From Pedobacter kyonggii (GTDB lineage: Bacteria > Bacteroidota > Bacteroidia > Sphingobacteriales > Sphingobacteriaceae), in contig NZ_SIXF01000004.1 of NCBI RefSeq assembly GCF_004310665.1, forward strand, positions 177,742 to 241,741: 64,000 nt of DNA. Direction: 5' to 3'. Below are positions 1-9,360 of this stretch, piece by piece. Position 1 is the stretch's first letter, and every line of letters begins with the position of its first letter. Both the position numbers and the translations under genes were made by a program. The notes under the pieces were generated by a model. It made no database searches, was not told the DNA's origin, and saw only the letters and a program-made list of their open reading frames with translations.

Positions 1-444
1 GCCCACTGAAATACTAAACTGTTCGTCGGTTGGTGGCAGGCATTTATGGTCATTACACACCATAAACTCCAATGACCCTGTTATCGTGGTTGCCTGCTTA
101 AGCTTAATTCGCTGCTTGAATATCACCTGCTTTTCATGCCAGGAGATTTTCATATCGAAATTTTTGTCAAAGCCGGAAAGCGCTTTTGGCGATTCCAGTA
201 CTTCGCCCACTAATTGAAAAGCTGGCGACGGATCGAATTTAAAGGAAGTAGGAACAGGCCCGCCCTCTTTAATAAATTGGGAATAGACATGCCAGCCGGG
301 GTCAATGTTTGCTTTTAACACAAGAAAGGCTTCCTGATCATTGATTTTTTCGGAAGAAAAGCTCCAGTGAACAGGACTTTCAATTTGTGATTTCGCTGAA
401 ATGGAAACCCACATCAGGGCCAATATAATGAGAAGTTTTTTCAT
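1..444 (-). CDS. DsbD N-terminal domain protein (partial, C-terminus outside window)
   Basis: Periplasmic thiol-disulfide reductase domain of the DsbD/ScsB type, which normally passes electrons from a membrane domain to periplasmic partners. The frame is open to base 1, so only the first 148 residues or so are visible. They begin with a signal peptide (MKKLLIILALMWVSISAKSQ). An immunoglobulin-like DsbD-alpha domain follows, with the motif PGWHVYSQF near residue 50 and a C-x4-C pair (VCNDHKC) near residue 135, which matches the redox cysteines of this domain. The start ATG is at 444-442. The peroxiredoxin-like gene lies 23 bp upstream on the same strand, so the two probably form a redox operon. 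Whether the membrane and thioredoxin-like parts of full DsbD follow cannot be seen. Confidence 0.8.
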   Translation of the reverse strand, partial: MKKLLIILALMWVSISAKSQIESPVHWSFSSEKINDQEAFLVLKANIDPGWHVYSQFIKEGGPVPTSFKFDPSPAFQLVGEVLESPKALSGFDKNFDMKISWHEKQVIFKQRIKLKQATTITGSLEFMVCNDHKCLPPTDEQFSISVG

Positions 445-467
445 TTAATTTTTATCCAATGATTGTG

Positions 468-1184
468 TTAGATCTCTTGACGGAGTGCGGCGGCAGCGGC
501 CTTTAATAAGGGTGCACTTAATCTTTGCGTCATGTTAGGATTGATATATTCGAAAAGGATGTTTCCTTTTTTGTTTAAGATAAAGACGGATGGCACTGGC
601 AGAAGCTTGTCAGTATTTTTTCCTCCTGAGGTTTCCGGTAGAAATTTATCGTAACTTTTTGGACTTTTAAAGGCGATACCAAAGCGCTTGGCAGCATTTA
701 AATCTGCGTCCGATAAAAGGGTGTAAGAAAGCTTTTCCTTATCCATTGTTTTATTAAGATTCTCTGGACTGTCGGTACTGATGGCGACAATTTGATAACC
801 CATTTTGGTTAGATCTTTTTCAATCTCTTGTAATCCCGAAAGCTGTTTGGAGCAATAAGGACACCAGCCTCCACGGTAAAAAACAAGAATCGTCGGGGTT
901 TCCGATACCGACTTATTTAAATCAAATTTTTCTCCCGATGATTTGCGCAGTTGCAAAACGGGGATTTGCTCGCCTGCTAGCAAAGGACTTACATCTTCGG
1001 CTTTCAGCGGGACACCCGATGTCATCTTCACTGTATCCCGTGATACCGAGATATGCCGCGCGGGTGTGACTGAAGTGGTTTGAGCCGTTGCGGCAGCATT
1101 AATACTTAGTGCTGAAAAACTAACAAGAGTTAATGCAAACAACGAACTTTTCAACGCTGCCTTGGTGTTTCTATTTCTTTTCAT
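468..1184 (-). CDS. Peroxiredoxin-like AhpC/TSA family protein, exported
   Basis: A 238-residue protein with an N-terminal signal peptide (hydrophobic stretch about residues 14-32) and an AhpC-TSA/redoxin thioredoxin fold. The active-site motif GGWCPYC places a CxxC pair at residues 108 and 111. It is preceded by ILVFYRG and followed by a KMGYQIVAIS strand, both typical of the peroxiredoxin-like group. It probably reduces peroxides or disulfides in the periplasm. It lies 23 bp upstream of the DsbD-type gene, which could keep its cysteines reduced. ATG start at 1184. The family is clear; the substrate is unknown. Confidence 0.85.
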   Translation of the reverse strand: MKRNRNTKAALKSSLFALTLVSFSALSINAAATAQTTSVTPARHISVSRDTVKMTSGVPLKAEDVSPLLAGEQIPVLQLRKSSGEKFDLNKSVSETPTILVFYRGGWCPYCSKQLSGLQEIEKDLTKMGYQIVAISTDSPENLNKTMDKEKLSYTLLSDADLNAAKRFGIAFKSPKSYDKFLPETSGGKNTDKLLPVPSVFILNKKGNILFEYINPNMTQRLSAPLLKAAAAALRQEI

Positions 1185-1280
1185 AATGTTTTTACGGATT
1201 TAGTCGCAGTTTCCGGTAAGTCCTTACAAAAAAGTTTTCCATTATTACGATTCTCTTTTTTTGTTTTGGTAGCTGTTTTT

Positions 1281-1311
1281 TTTGAAAAATAATGTAAGGA
1301 TTTCTAGTTTG
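1281..1311 (+). promoter_or_regulatory. Candidate promoter for the spondin-domain lipoprotein
   Basis: TTTG at 1281-1284 and TAGTTTG at 1305-1311, 20 bp apart, loosely resemble the Bacteroidota -33/-7 pair. The -7 box is one base shorter than the TAnnTTTG consensus, so this is a weak call. Confidence 0.3.
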
Positions 1312-1341
1312 ACCCGACCAAGCAAAAAAAACACTTTACAT

Positions 1342-2643
1342 ATGAAAAGAATAACAATTACCAGTTGGGGCGGAGCATTGCTTTTGTCTCTTACATTCGT
1401 AGCGTGCAAGAAAGACAGTACGGATACACCGGCAAATTCAAGTGAGAAAGCTACTGTCACCGTTCAGAATGTTCTGCAATCAAAACCACTTGTTGAGTCC
1501 GGAACTTTTCAGGGAAACGGAAACCCACTTATATTACCCGGACAATCTACCACTATCCAATTTTCCGCGGCTAAAGGCGAAGCACTTACATTTGCAACAA
1601 TGTACGGTGCATCTAATGACTTGTTTTTTGCACCAGATAATCCTGGTATTCAGGTTTATGATACCGAAGGTAAGCCAATTGAAGGGGACGTATCTGCCCT
1701 AATAAAGTTATGGGACAACGGTACACGGATAAATCAAAAACCTGGTGCAACAGTAACCCGCCCGGGAACACCTGATAACAAAAACATTACCGAAGTGATT
1801 GGCAGCGATGCCCAAGGAAACGCTTACCTACCTGCCTCAAAACTGGTAAAGGCCACGCTTAAATACGATGGAAATTCCAGATTCACGCTAACCCTTCAGA
1901 ATACCTCTGGCGGCACGCCAAATGAAACCCCATTAAGCCCCGGAGTTTGGGCTGTTTCATATATTGTAGGTGGAAACCTGCTGAACCAATCTCCTCTATT
2001 TATGAAAGACAAACCTACTGCCAATGGGTTAACTTCGATTGCTGAGGCAGGAGATAATACACCATTGAGTACTTATATAAGTAGTATTACAGGGATTTTT
2101 ACACCTCTTTCACCTGTTCTGGTCGTAATATATAATGGCATAGACAATCCTTTGTATAAAGTCGGGGAGAAAGACAGGAATGAAGGACTGAAAGAACTCG
2201 CACAAAAGGGTGATGCATCTATATTGGCTGCTTTCCTAAAAGGCAAAGCAGGTATTAAAGCGGTGTATGTACTTGAAGCACCCACTACCAGGGTCTTGCT
2301 TCCAACAATTGGCGACCAGCCGGGAACCACCGTTTCACAGGAGATATCTGTTTCAAAGGGTGATCGTTTAGCCATTGCGACCATGTACGGATTTTCAAAC
2401 GACTGGTTTTTTGCAACTGGCGCAGACGGGATAGACCCTTTAATAAAAGGGGATGCCTCTGCGAATATCGGTTTATACAACAACGGTACTGCTCTTGATC
2501 AATTCCCTGGCGCTGGAATTACACAGTTTAATCTCGCCGGAACACCTCTTGCTGAAAGCATACCTATTGCAACAGTGCCAAATCCCAATGCCTTTACAAC
2601 ACTTCCAGCAATTAAAGATATTGTAAAGGTTATTATAAAATAA
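1342..2643 (+). CDS. Spondin-domain lipoprotein with internal duplication
   Basis: A 433-residue lipoprotein: the signal peptide ends in the lipobox FVAC followed by KKDS. The frame is open from a TTG at 1282, but the ATG at 1342 gives a normal lipoprotein leader and is preferred. Two related halves are visible. Each has the motif ATMYGxSND(L/W)FFA (about residues 92-104 and 352-364), followed by a segment ending in LWDNGT or LYNNGT. This resembles the Spondin_N domain, a beta-sandwich that binds a metal ion in eukaryotic spondins. The function in Bacteroidota is not established; surface adhesion or binding is an inference. The gene stands alone and is followed by a hairpin terminator. Confidence 0.75.
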   Translation: MKRITITSWGGALLLSLTFVACKKDSTDTPANSSEKATVTVQNVLQSKPLVESGTFQGNGNPLILPGQSTTIQFSAAKGEALTFATMYGASNDLFFAPDNPGIQVYDTEGKPIEGDVSALIKLWDNGTRINQKPGATVTRPGTPDNKNITEVIGSDAQGNAYLPASKLVKATLKYDGNSRFTLTLQNTSGGTPNETPLSPGVWAVSYIVGGNLLNQSPLFMKDKPTANGLTSIAEAGDNTPLSTYISSITGIFTPLSPVLVVIYNGIDNPLYKVGEKDRNEGLKELAQKGDASILAAFLKGKAGIKAVYVLEAPTTRVLLPTIGDQPGTTVSQEISVSKGDRLAIATMYGFSNDWFFATGADGIDPLIKGDASANIGLYNNGTALDQFPGAGITQFNLAGTPLAESIPIATVPNPNAFTTLPAIKDIVKVIIK

Positions 2644-2676
2644 ATAAATTAAAATAATCAAGCCCTGAAGAACCAG

Positions 2677-2703
2677 ACAGCCGTGCATTGCATGGCTGTT
2701 TTC
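2677..2703 (+). terminator. Rho-independent terminator after the spondin-domain gene
   Basis: An inverted repeat with ACAGCC at 2677-2682 and GGCTGT at 2694-2699, extended inward by complementary TGCA segments, followed by a short T run. It lies 34 bp after the stop codon. Confidence 0.6.
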
Positions 2704-3374
2704 TGAATTATCAGAGTCTTTAATACAATAATGGTGAATCAGATTTAAGATTGACAACAGTTACTTTCACGAAGTGGAGTAATGAATATAAGTAACTTGA
2801 TACTGGTAATATCTGACCAGAAAATCAGTCCATTCTTTCGTTGTTTGTGTTTGTTTGGGGCCGTACTCCCGAAGGTGACAAATATTTATCGAATATCTTT
2901 AACTTTTGAAACAGTTTATTTTACGCTCTCAAAAATATAATCTGGCGGGTATTTCTGAGAAAATGGCCGCATTCTGTTTCAAACTGATGCTTAATTATGG
3001 AGCAAGTGGCCGTTTAGATTGTCTTAACCGCTTTTTTTTACCAAATCTTTAGAGAAAAATTCTTCGAATTTACGCGGGATTGGAGCCTGTAGGAGCTTTC
3101 ATGATCAAGGTATGTGTATTAGTCCATCAGTCCAACTGAGCTGCTTATATCGCATTTTTTAAGATTTCGTAACTTGGGTTACCAAGAACATCTGGTTTTG
3201 GTCTAACACTGCGTCCAGAGTGGACTATTTTGGAAAAAGCCGAATCTAAAAAGCAGTTGGGAGGAGTTGTTGGTATTTACTCGGCAATGGCGGCCATTTT
3301 GCACTAAAATTGAGAGCCACTATTTGTGAAAATATAATCTGCGGCCAGATTGGCATCATGATGAGGGGATATTC
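2704..3374. other. Non-coding stretch without a supportable gene
   Basis: No ORF with a convincing start or family match was found. A short coding-like run (about 3209-3307) ending in a stop appears on the plus strand, and phrases such as gtggccg and ggcggccattttgca recall the ends of decayed insertion sequences, but nothing can be assigned. The paired LacI-type operator lies at its right end. Confidence 0.4.
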
Positions 3375-3409
3375 TTGGGAATGTTCCCAATAGTTGGGAA
3401 CCTTCCCGA
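3375..3409. promoter_or_regulatory. Tandem operator upstream of the GH16-SusC-SusD operon (LacI-type, inferred)
   Basis: Two dyads start 19 bp apart. Box 1, TTGGGAATGTTCCCAA at 3375-3390, has perfect 7-bp arms around TG. Box 2, TTGGGAACCTTCCCGA at 3394-3409, has one mismatch. Box 1 is identical to the box at 30157-30172 beside the LacI gene, where a second box also follows at 19-bp spacing. The pair sits 75 bp before the GH16-type start codon. Confidence 0.8.
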
Positions 3410-3483
3410 GGATAAAACTCATCTAAAATTTGTGGTTTTGTAATTTTTAATGGACAAATTTAGCTGACCAAATAATAAACTTT

Positions 3484-6156
3484 ATGAAAAGAGCTTTACT
3501 ATTACCTCTTGGGGACCATTGGCCCTTTTATGAAATTTATAGTAAAATTGCGATAAGGGCTTACAAAAACATTATTTTCTGTTTAATTCTGGCTTTTAGT
3601 CTGCTCTCCGCATTTTCCGTCAATGCCCAGGCACCCACCGGATACTCACTTGCGTGGTCTGATGAATTTAACACGGCTTCGCTTGATACTACACTTTGGA
3701 AATACCGTACCGGTGTTGCCGGAACCAGTTATTTAAAGCCAGAAAATGTTGTTTTAGAAAACGGAAAGATACGCATCAATTTAAAAAAGGAAACTTATGG
3801 GGGCAAAGCTTATACTGCCGGAGGAATAATTACCAAAACACCAAGACGGTACGGCTACTATGAAGTGAGCGTTAAAATTGATGGTGGTTATGGCTGGCAC
3901 GAAGCTTTTTGGTCTTCATGGAAAAGTGGTTTTGATGATCTGAACCCTGCTTACGATAATATGGATAAGCTAGAGATCGACTGTTTTGAACACTATGCCG
4001 ATTATGCCAATAACTATTATACCTATGGTGCCATTCAGTGGTCGCCGTTTACCGGCAATGCCAATAGAGATTACAAAACTGTAGCAGAAAACTTAAGCAG
4101 CTCCTATAACGTATTTGGTTTTGAATATACGCCAGATTACCTTAATTATTTTTACAACGGGCAACTGGTTAAAACGGTAGATACCAGGAAACTTCCCAGT
4201 CACGACCTGTATTTATGGCTTACCTGTATTGCCAATAAGCCTAATGCAACAGATTCTGGAGCAGTTTTCTTTGATTATTTAAAATGTTATGAAATATCAC
4301 CAGCAAACTATCACCTGCGTAAAGTCGCATTTATTGCGCATCTCGACTCCCTAAAGCTACCGCTTCATTCGGCAGCCAGTGACCTTTGGATTGAAGCCGA
4401 GGATTTCAAAAATAAACAAAACTGGACTAAAGAGCTTGATGAGAATATGGTGGTGCTGAAGGGCTATACCCAGCGGGATGCCACCAGAGACAGCACTGAG
4501 CTTACCGCCATTACCGGAATTAAAATCGATAGTGCAGGTAACTACAAACTCTGGGTAAGATCCAGAGACTTTACGGTAGGGCAGGGCACTAGAAAATTTA
4601 AAGTAATCTTGAACGGACAGCAGGTGCCGGGCGAGTTTGGCAACCATGGTGCCAATGGTTATGCATGGCAAAGTGCAGGTACGTATTACTTACCTCAGGG
4701 CACAACTACACTTAAACTTTTTGACAGTTCACAGAATTTTGCACGATGTGATAAATTCCTGCTTACGAGCGACACTTCCTTTATCCCTGTTGGAATAGGT
4801 GCCGATAGTAATGTACAGCATGTTGTACCATCAGGAAGCGGCGAGCCCTTTACCCCAGGCAACCTTGTTGTGCTAAGGATTGGTGACGGACTGACTGCAT
4901 TAACCTCCGGTAATGCAACTAGCGTTTTCCTTGACGAATATACGAGTAGCGGGGGTTTGGTGAGAAGTATCCCCATGCCTGTAGCAGCAACAGGAACAAA
5001 TAAGCGTTTGACATTATCTGTATCTGCTGCCGACAAAACAGAGGGTTATCTAACCCGCTCTCCAGATGGGAAATTTCTTGCACTTGCTGGATACGATGCC
5101 GCACCCGGACTAGCTGGGGTGAGTATTTCCGCGAGCGCAACAGTTAAACGGACGATTGGCATTGTTGATGCAGACGGCATTGTAAATACATCAACAGGCC
5201 TGAATACTTTCAGCGGCGTGACCATCCGGTCTGCTGTAACCAGTAACGGAACCGATATTTGGACAACTGGCGGGAATAATGGGATAAGATATACTACCTT
5301 GGGCTCGGCAACCTCAATAGCAATTACAACACCTACAGCACGTTGCCTTAATATATTTAATGACCAGCTGTATGCTTCTACAACAGCAACGAACCTGCGG
5401 ATTGCGCAAATAGGAACAGGCATGCCGGTAACTGCAGGACAGACTATGACCAATTTACCTGGGATTGCAACAACAAGTGGAAGTCCTTATGGTATTTACA
5501 TGGCAGACCTGAGCAGCTCGGTGCCAGGAGTGGATGTAATGTATGTGGCAGACGATGGCACAAATGCTTTATCTAAATATTCGCTTGTTAGAGAAACCTG
5601 GGTGCTGAATGGAAAAATTGGAACGGCGACTGATCTATACAGGGGCCTGACTGGCAAGCAGAATGGGGCTGAAGTTGTTTTGTATGCCACCCGTAAAAAC
5701 AGTGGTTTAACAACCGGTGGAGAGATTGTTTCCATTACAGATACCACAGGCTACAATGTGAATTTTGCCGTACCTCAAGTGGTTTTGCTGGCTTCGGCAC
5801 CTACGAATACAATCTTTAGGGGAATAGCCCTGGCTCCCGACACCACTACGGCACAAACTTTTAGTATGCTCAGATCCACTATAAAAACACCACAGGAAAA
5901 GTCTGCTGTTTTAAGGGTTTTCTGTTCCAATGGCAGTGATGATCTACTGCTAGTTGTTACATCCAAAACCAAGCTTCAGGGACCGCTCAGAATTGTTAAC
6001 TTAATTACAAGAAATGTTGTGTACAGCGGTAATCTGAAAACTGAGGCAGAAAAATCGTCCAGTATAATCAAGGTGAAAAATTTGGTGCCGGGATATTATT
6101 CGGCCGCTTATACGACAAGTGTGGGACTGATTTACTGTAAATTTTCCTACCAATGA
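3484..6156 (+). CDS. Secreted GH16-type glycoside hydrolase, multidomain
   Basis: An 890-residue exported protein. After a long basic n-region and a signal peptide (hydrophobic about residues 30-47, ending VNAQA) comes a GH16 jelly-roll domain (about 52-275). It carries the catalytic signature EIDCFE at residues 164-169, with E164 the expected nucleophile and E169 the acid/base. GH16 enzymes retain configuration and cut beta-1,3/1,4-glucans or galactans; the exact substrate cannot be read. A beta-sandwich module follows (about 300-429) and is homologous to the N-terminus of the 1136-residue protein at 21321. Next is a repetitive region (about 455-780) that looks like a beta-propeller. The last 85 residues resemble a type IX secretion sorting domain. 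It is the first gene of an operon with SusC/SusD and lies behind the tandem operator. Confidence 0.85.
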   Translation: MKRALLLPLGDHWPFYEIYSKIAIRAYKNIIFCLILAFSLLSAFSVNAQAPTGYSLAWSDEFNTASLDTTLWKYRTGVAGTSYLKPENVVLENGKIRINLKKETYGGKAYTAGGIITKTPRRYGYYEVSVKIDGGYGWHEAFWSSWKSGFDDLNPAYDNMDKLEIDCFEHYADYANNYYTYGAIQWSPFTGNANRDYKTVAENLSSSYNVFGFEYTPDYLNYFYNGQLVKTVDTRKLPSHDLYLWLTCIANKPNATDSGAVFFDYLKCYEISPANYHLRKVAFIAHLDSLKLPLHSAASDLWIEAEDFKNKQNWTKELDENMVVLKGYTQRDATRDSTELTAITGIKIDSAGNYKLWVRSRDFTVGQGTRKFKVILNGQQVPGEFGNHGANGYAWQSAGTYYLPQGTTTLKLFDSSQNFARCDKFLLTSDTSFIPVGIGADSNVQHVVPSGSGEPFTPGNLVVLRIGDGLTALTSGNATSVFLDEYTSSGGLVRSIPMPVAATGTNKRLTLSVSAADKTEGYLTRSPDGKFLALAGYDAAPGLAGVSISASATVKRTIGIVDADGIVNTSTGLNTFSGVTIRSAVTSNGTDIWTTGGNNGIRYTTLGSATSIAITTPTARCLNIFNDQLYASTTATNLRIAQIGTGMPVTAGQTMTNLPGIATTSGSPYGIYMADLSSSVPGVDVMYVADDGTNALSKYSLVRETWVLNGKIGTATDLYRGLTGKQNGAEVVLYATRKNSGLTTGGEIVSITDTTGYNVNFAVPQVVLLASAPTNTIFRGIALAPDTTTAQTFSMLRSTIKTPQEKSAVLRVFCSNGSDDLLLVVTSKTKLQGPLRIVNLITRNVVYSGNLKTEAEKSSSIIKVKNLVPGYYSAAYTTSVGLIYCKFSYQ

Positions 6157-6265
6157 TGTTCGTATTATTCTTCAAGCTGCAAACAGTTAATTACTAACCC
6201 ATTATAAGCACAATGGCCCCTGAAACTTAATCTGAAGAAAAAGGGCCACATATAAATACAAAAAC

Positions 6266-9200
6266 ATGAGAAAACTGTTATTCATTATTTTTATTTCATT
6301 GATCAGCATTAACACCTTTGCACAGCTCAGAACCATTACCGGAAAAGTAGTTGATGAGCAGAACAAGCCTTTACCGGGTGTTGTTGTAAAGGCAGGCAAA
6401 GCTAACACGGGGGCGGCTACCAATCTTCAGGGCAATTACACATTGAGCGTAGCGGATACGACAAAAACTTTAACTTTTTCATTTCTTTCTTATATGCCGC
6501 AAACGGTCAGCATAAACGGTAAAAGTGTAATCAATGTAACCCTGAAAGAAAGTATTACCGAGCTCGAGGAGGTGGTGGCGATTGGTTATGGAACACAGAC
6601 CAAAGCAAATCTTACAGGTGCGGTAAGTAGTGTGTCGGTAAAGGAGGTTGAAGGCAGGGCCCTAACTTCTGCAGATCAGATCCTGCAGGGAAAGCTTTCG
6701 GGTGTAACCATTGTCCAAAACTCTGGGCGTCCGGGTGATGACAATTCGGAAATCAGGATCAGGGGTGTTTCTTCAATCGACAACAATAATGATCCCCTGG
6801 TTATCATCAATGGTGTGCAAGGTAATATCAATGATGTGAACCCGAATGATATAGAATCCATGTCCGTGCTTAAAGATGCGGCTTCTGCGGCAATTTATGG
6901 TTCGCGTGCTTCTGCGGGCGTAATTATTATTGAAACCAAAAAGGGTTTTACAGGTAAAGGGCTGCAGGTTGAATATAATGTAACCGGATCAATGGTGGAT
7001 GCTACCAGGCTGCCCGAAACAGTTGATTCTTACACTTATGCATCTTTATTGAATGAGGCAAGGGTAAATGTTGCACTGGCACCAATATATAACCAAACGC
7101 AGCTTGATCTGTTTAAAAGCGGGACAGACCCGAATTATCCCAATACCAACTGGTATGATGTGTACTATAAAAAAGCATATATGCAGAACCACTACGTGAG
7201 CTTAAGGGGCGGCGGAAAGAATTATAAATTTTCCAATTCAGTAGGGTATAAAGATCAGCAGGGCATATTGGTAGGAACCTCATCTAAAAGGCTTTCTTTC
7301 AACAGCAGTTTAAGCGGTAGTTTTGTTAAGAATAAAGTAAGGGTTAACTTAGGTTTGGTGGGGTATAATGAAAAAGGGAAGGAGCTTATCTCACCTACAA
7401 GTACCGTGCTTGCCGAGATCTCAGGATCTTTACCAACTGCATTTGTTCAATCCATCGATACTCTTACGGGCAATGCCAATTTATACAGTTATCCGGGAAG
7501 GTTTTTGGGCGCAATGGATCTGGGGGGAGGCATAGAAAACAAACAGAACAGCCTCAATTCGAGAGCAAGCGTAGAGATAGAGCCGATTAAAGGCTTGATC
7601 GGAAAGGTTTTGCTGAGCAACAATAAATTCAAAACAGATTATGTTAATTTTACACCCCGGTTTTACACTTCCGGTACTTACGAAGAAACATCAATCAATC
7701 TCAGGGAGTCGAGCCTGGAGAAAAGAAATTCGGAAAGTAACCTAAATACGTTTTTGGCAAGCTTGGAGTATACTTTGAAAAAGGGCAAACATGAGGCGAA
7801 ATTCCTGGCTGCCCACGAAAGATTAGAAATGATCTATAATTACGATATGGGCAGTGTGAAAAACCTATCTTCCAACCAGCCAATATTCAATTATGGCGAC
7901 CCAACATCTCCGTTTTTGAGCAGTGCAGCAAACGAAACCGCTACAGCGTCCTTGTTCGGCCGTTTCAATTATTCCTATGCCGGTAAATACCTGCTCGAAC
8001 TGAACATGAGAAGGGATGGTTCCTCGCGTTTTGCCGATGGAAGAAAATGGGGCAATTTTCCTTCAGTTTCTGCTGGATGGAGAATCAGTGAAGAAGGGTT
8101 TTTTAAAGGAATTAAAAAAGATGTATATCTAAAACTGAGGGGATCGTGGGGCAAGCTGGGCAACCAGAACATATTTACCCAATATGCCTTTGCCGATCAG
8201 ATGAGCGGCTCGGAATATTATGCTTTTGGCAATGCAATTGTACCAGGCAGGGGTACCATTATTCTGGCCAATAAAGATACCCGCTGGGAAACTACAGAAC
8301 AGTTTGATGCGGGATTTGATATGATCCTATGGAACAGGCTGAGCATTACCGCCGATTACTTTAATAAGAAAACTTACGATATCCTGGCCCGTGTTACCAT
8401 CCCGCCTTCACTAGGGGTTACCGTACTTCCTTATCAGAATATAGGAGATATGGTAAACAAGGGCATCGAGATGAGTATCGGTTACAATTCGCCTGTAAAC
8501 AATAAAAAAATAAACTATGGCTTTACTGTAAATGCCAGTTATATCACCAATAAACTAACATCATTGGGCGGTCTGCCTTATGTAGATCATAGTGTTACCA
8601 ACCGAAGTGTGGTAGGTGAGCCTTTCTCTTCATTTTATGGCTATAAAGTGGATGGTATCTACCAGGTGTCAGACTTTACCTGGCAGAACGGTAGTGATCC
8701 TTCTGTTCCTCATGCCAGCAGGACCTATGTCCTAAAACCGGGAATGCCCAATGTATCGGGGGTAATGAGCAATCCTGCGCCGGGTGATATTAAGATTAGC
8801 GATGTTAAAAGTGACGGGGTGATTAATGCAGACGACAAGACCCTGATCGGCAATCCAATCCCCAAACTGCAGTATTCACTTTCAGCAAATGTATCCTATA
8901 AGAATTTTGGCTTAAATGTTATTGCGCAGGGCACGGGCCGTACCGATGCCTATATGAACGGTAACCTGATCGGGCCTTTTTTCAATACCACAGGCCCCTT
9001 GCTTACCAGCACGGTAACCGATCGGTGGACCATTGATAATCCTTCTGATAAGTACCAAAGGATATATGTAGACAAAGGACGTGATGCGCTGATTACAAGC
9101 TACAACATATACAACGCTGCTTATTTCAGACTTAAAAGCTTACAATTATCCTACACCTTTAATGCTGCATTTACCAGAAAAATTGATGTAAGCAGATGCA

Positions 9201-9343
9201 GGGTTTTTGTAAGTGGTGAAAACCTTTTCCTGATTTCTGACTTTCCTAAGGGCTTTGATCCTGAAAGACGTTCTACAAACGTTACTGCTGCTTTCCACCC
9301 GCAGGTAGCTACTTATTCTATTGGCCTTAACCTTAATTTTTAA
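6266..9343 (+). CDS. SusC/RagA-type TonB-dependent outer membrane transporter
   Basis: A 1025-residue protein with a signal peptide ending FAQ, then a CarboxypepD_reg-like domain (TITGKVVDEQNKPLPGV, about residues 23-100). The TonB plug region (VVAIGYGTQTKANLTG) and a long beta-barrel end in an aromatic residue (GLNLNF), as expected for BAM insertion. It would import oligosaccharides through the outer membrane with the SusD-like lipoprotein that starts 17 bp after its stop. It lies 109 bp after the GH16-type gene and is probably in the same operon. Substrate specificity cannot be inferred. Confidence 0.95.
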   Translation: MRKLLFIIFISLISINTFAQLRTITGKVVDEQNKPLPGVVVKAGKANTGAATNLQGNYTLSVADTTKTLTFSFLSYMPQTVSINGKSVINVTLKESITELEEVVAIGYGTQTKANLTGAVSSVSVKEVEGRALTSADQILQGKLSGVTIVQNSGRPGDDNSEIRIRGVSSIDNNNDPLVIINGVQGNINDVNPNDIESMSVLKDAASAAIYGSRASAGVIIIETKKGFTGKGLQVEYNVTGSMVDATRLPETVDSYTYASLLNEARVNVALAPIYNQTQLDLFKSGTDPNYPNTNWYDVYYKKAYMQNHYVSLRGGGKNYKFSNSVGYKDQQGILVGTSSKRLSFNSSLSGSFVKNKVRVNLGLVGYNEKGKELISPTSTVLAEISGSLPTAFVQSIDTLTGNANLYSYPGRFLGAMDLGGGIENKQNSLNSRASVEIEPIKGLIGKVLLSNNKFKTDYVNFTPRFYTSGTYEETSINLRESSLEKRNSESNLNTFLASLEYTLKKGKHEAKFLAAHERLEMIYNYDMGSVKNLSSNQPIFNYGDPTSPFLSSAANETATASLFGRFNYSYAGKYLLELNMRRDGSSRFADGRKWGNFPSVSAGWRISEEGFFKGIKKDVYLKLRGSWGKLGNQNIFTQYAFADQMSGSEYYAFGNAIVPGRGTIILANKDTRWETTEQFDAGFDMILWNRLSITADYFNKKTYDILARVTIPPSLGVTVLPYQNIGDMVNKGIEMSIGYNSPVNNKKINYGFTVNASYITNKLTSLGGLPYVDHSVTNRSVVGEPFSSFYGYKVDGIYQVSDFTWQNGSDPSVPHASRTYVLKPGMPNVSGVMSNPAPGDIKISDVKSDGVINADDKTLIGNPIPKLQYSLSANVSYKNFGLNVIAQGTGRTDAYMNGNLIGPFFNTTGPLLTSTVTDRWTIDNPSDKYQRIYVDKGRDALITSYNIYNAAYFRLKSLQLSYTFNAAFTRKIDVSRCRVFVSGENLFLISDFPKGFDPERRSTNVTAAFHPQVATYSIGLNLNF

Positions 9344-9360
9344 CCTCAAAGCATACAAAA

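Noticed and set aside
2704-3340. Possible decayed insertion sequence before the GH16-type gene
   Set aside because: Only short phrases recall insertion-sequence ends. No inverted repeats, target duplication or transposase segment could be shown.
5046-5453. 135-residue minus-strand ORF inside the GH16-type gene
   Set aside because: Antisense shadow of a repetitive, codon-biased region; no start context or homology.
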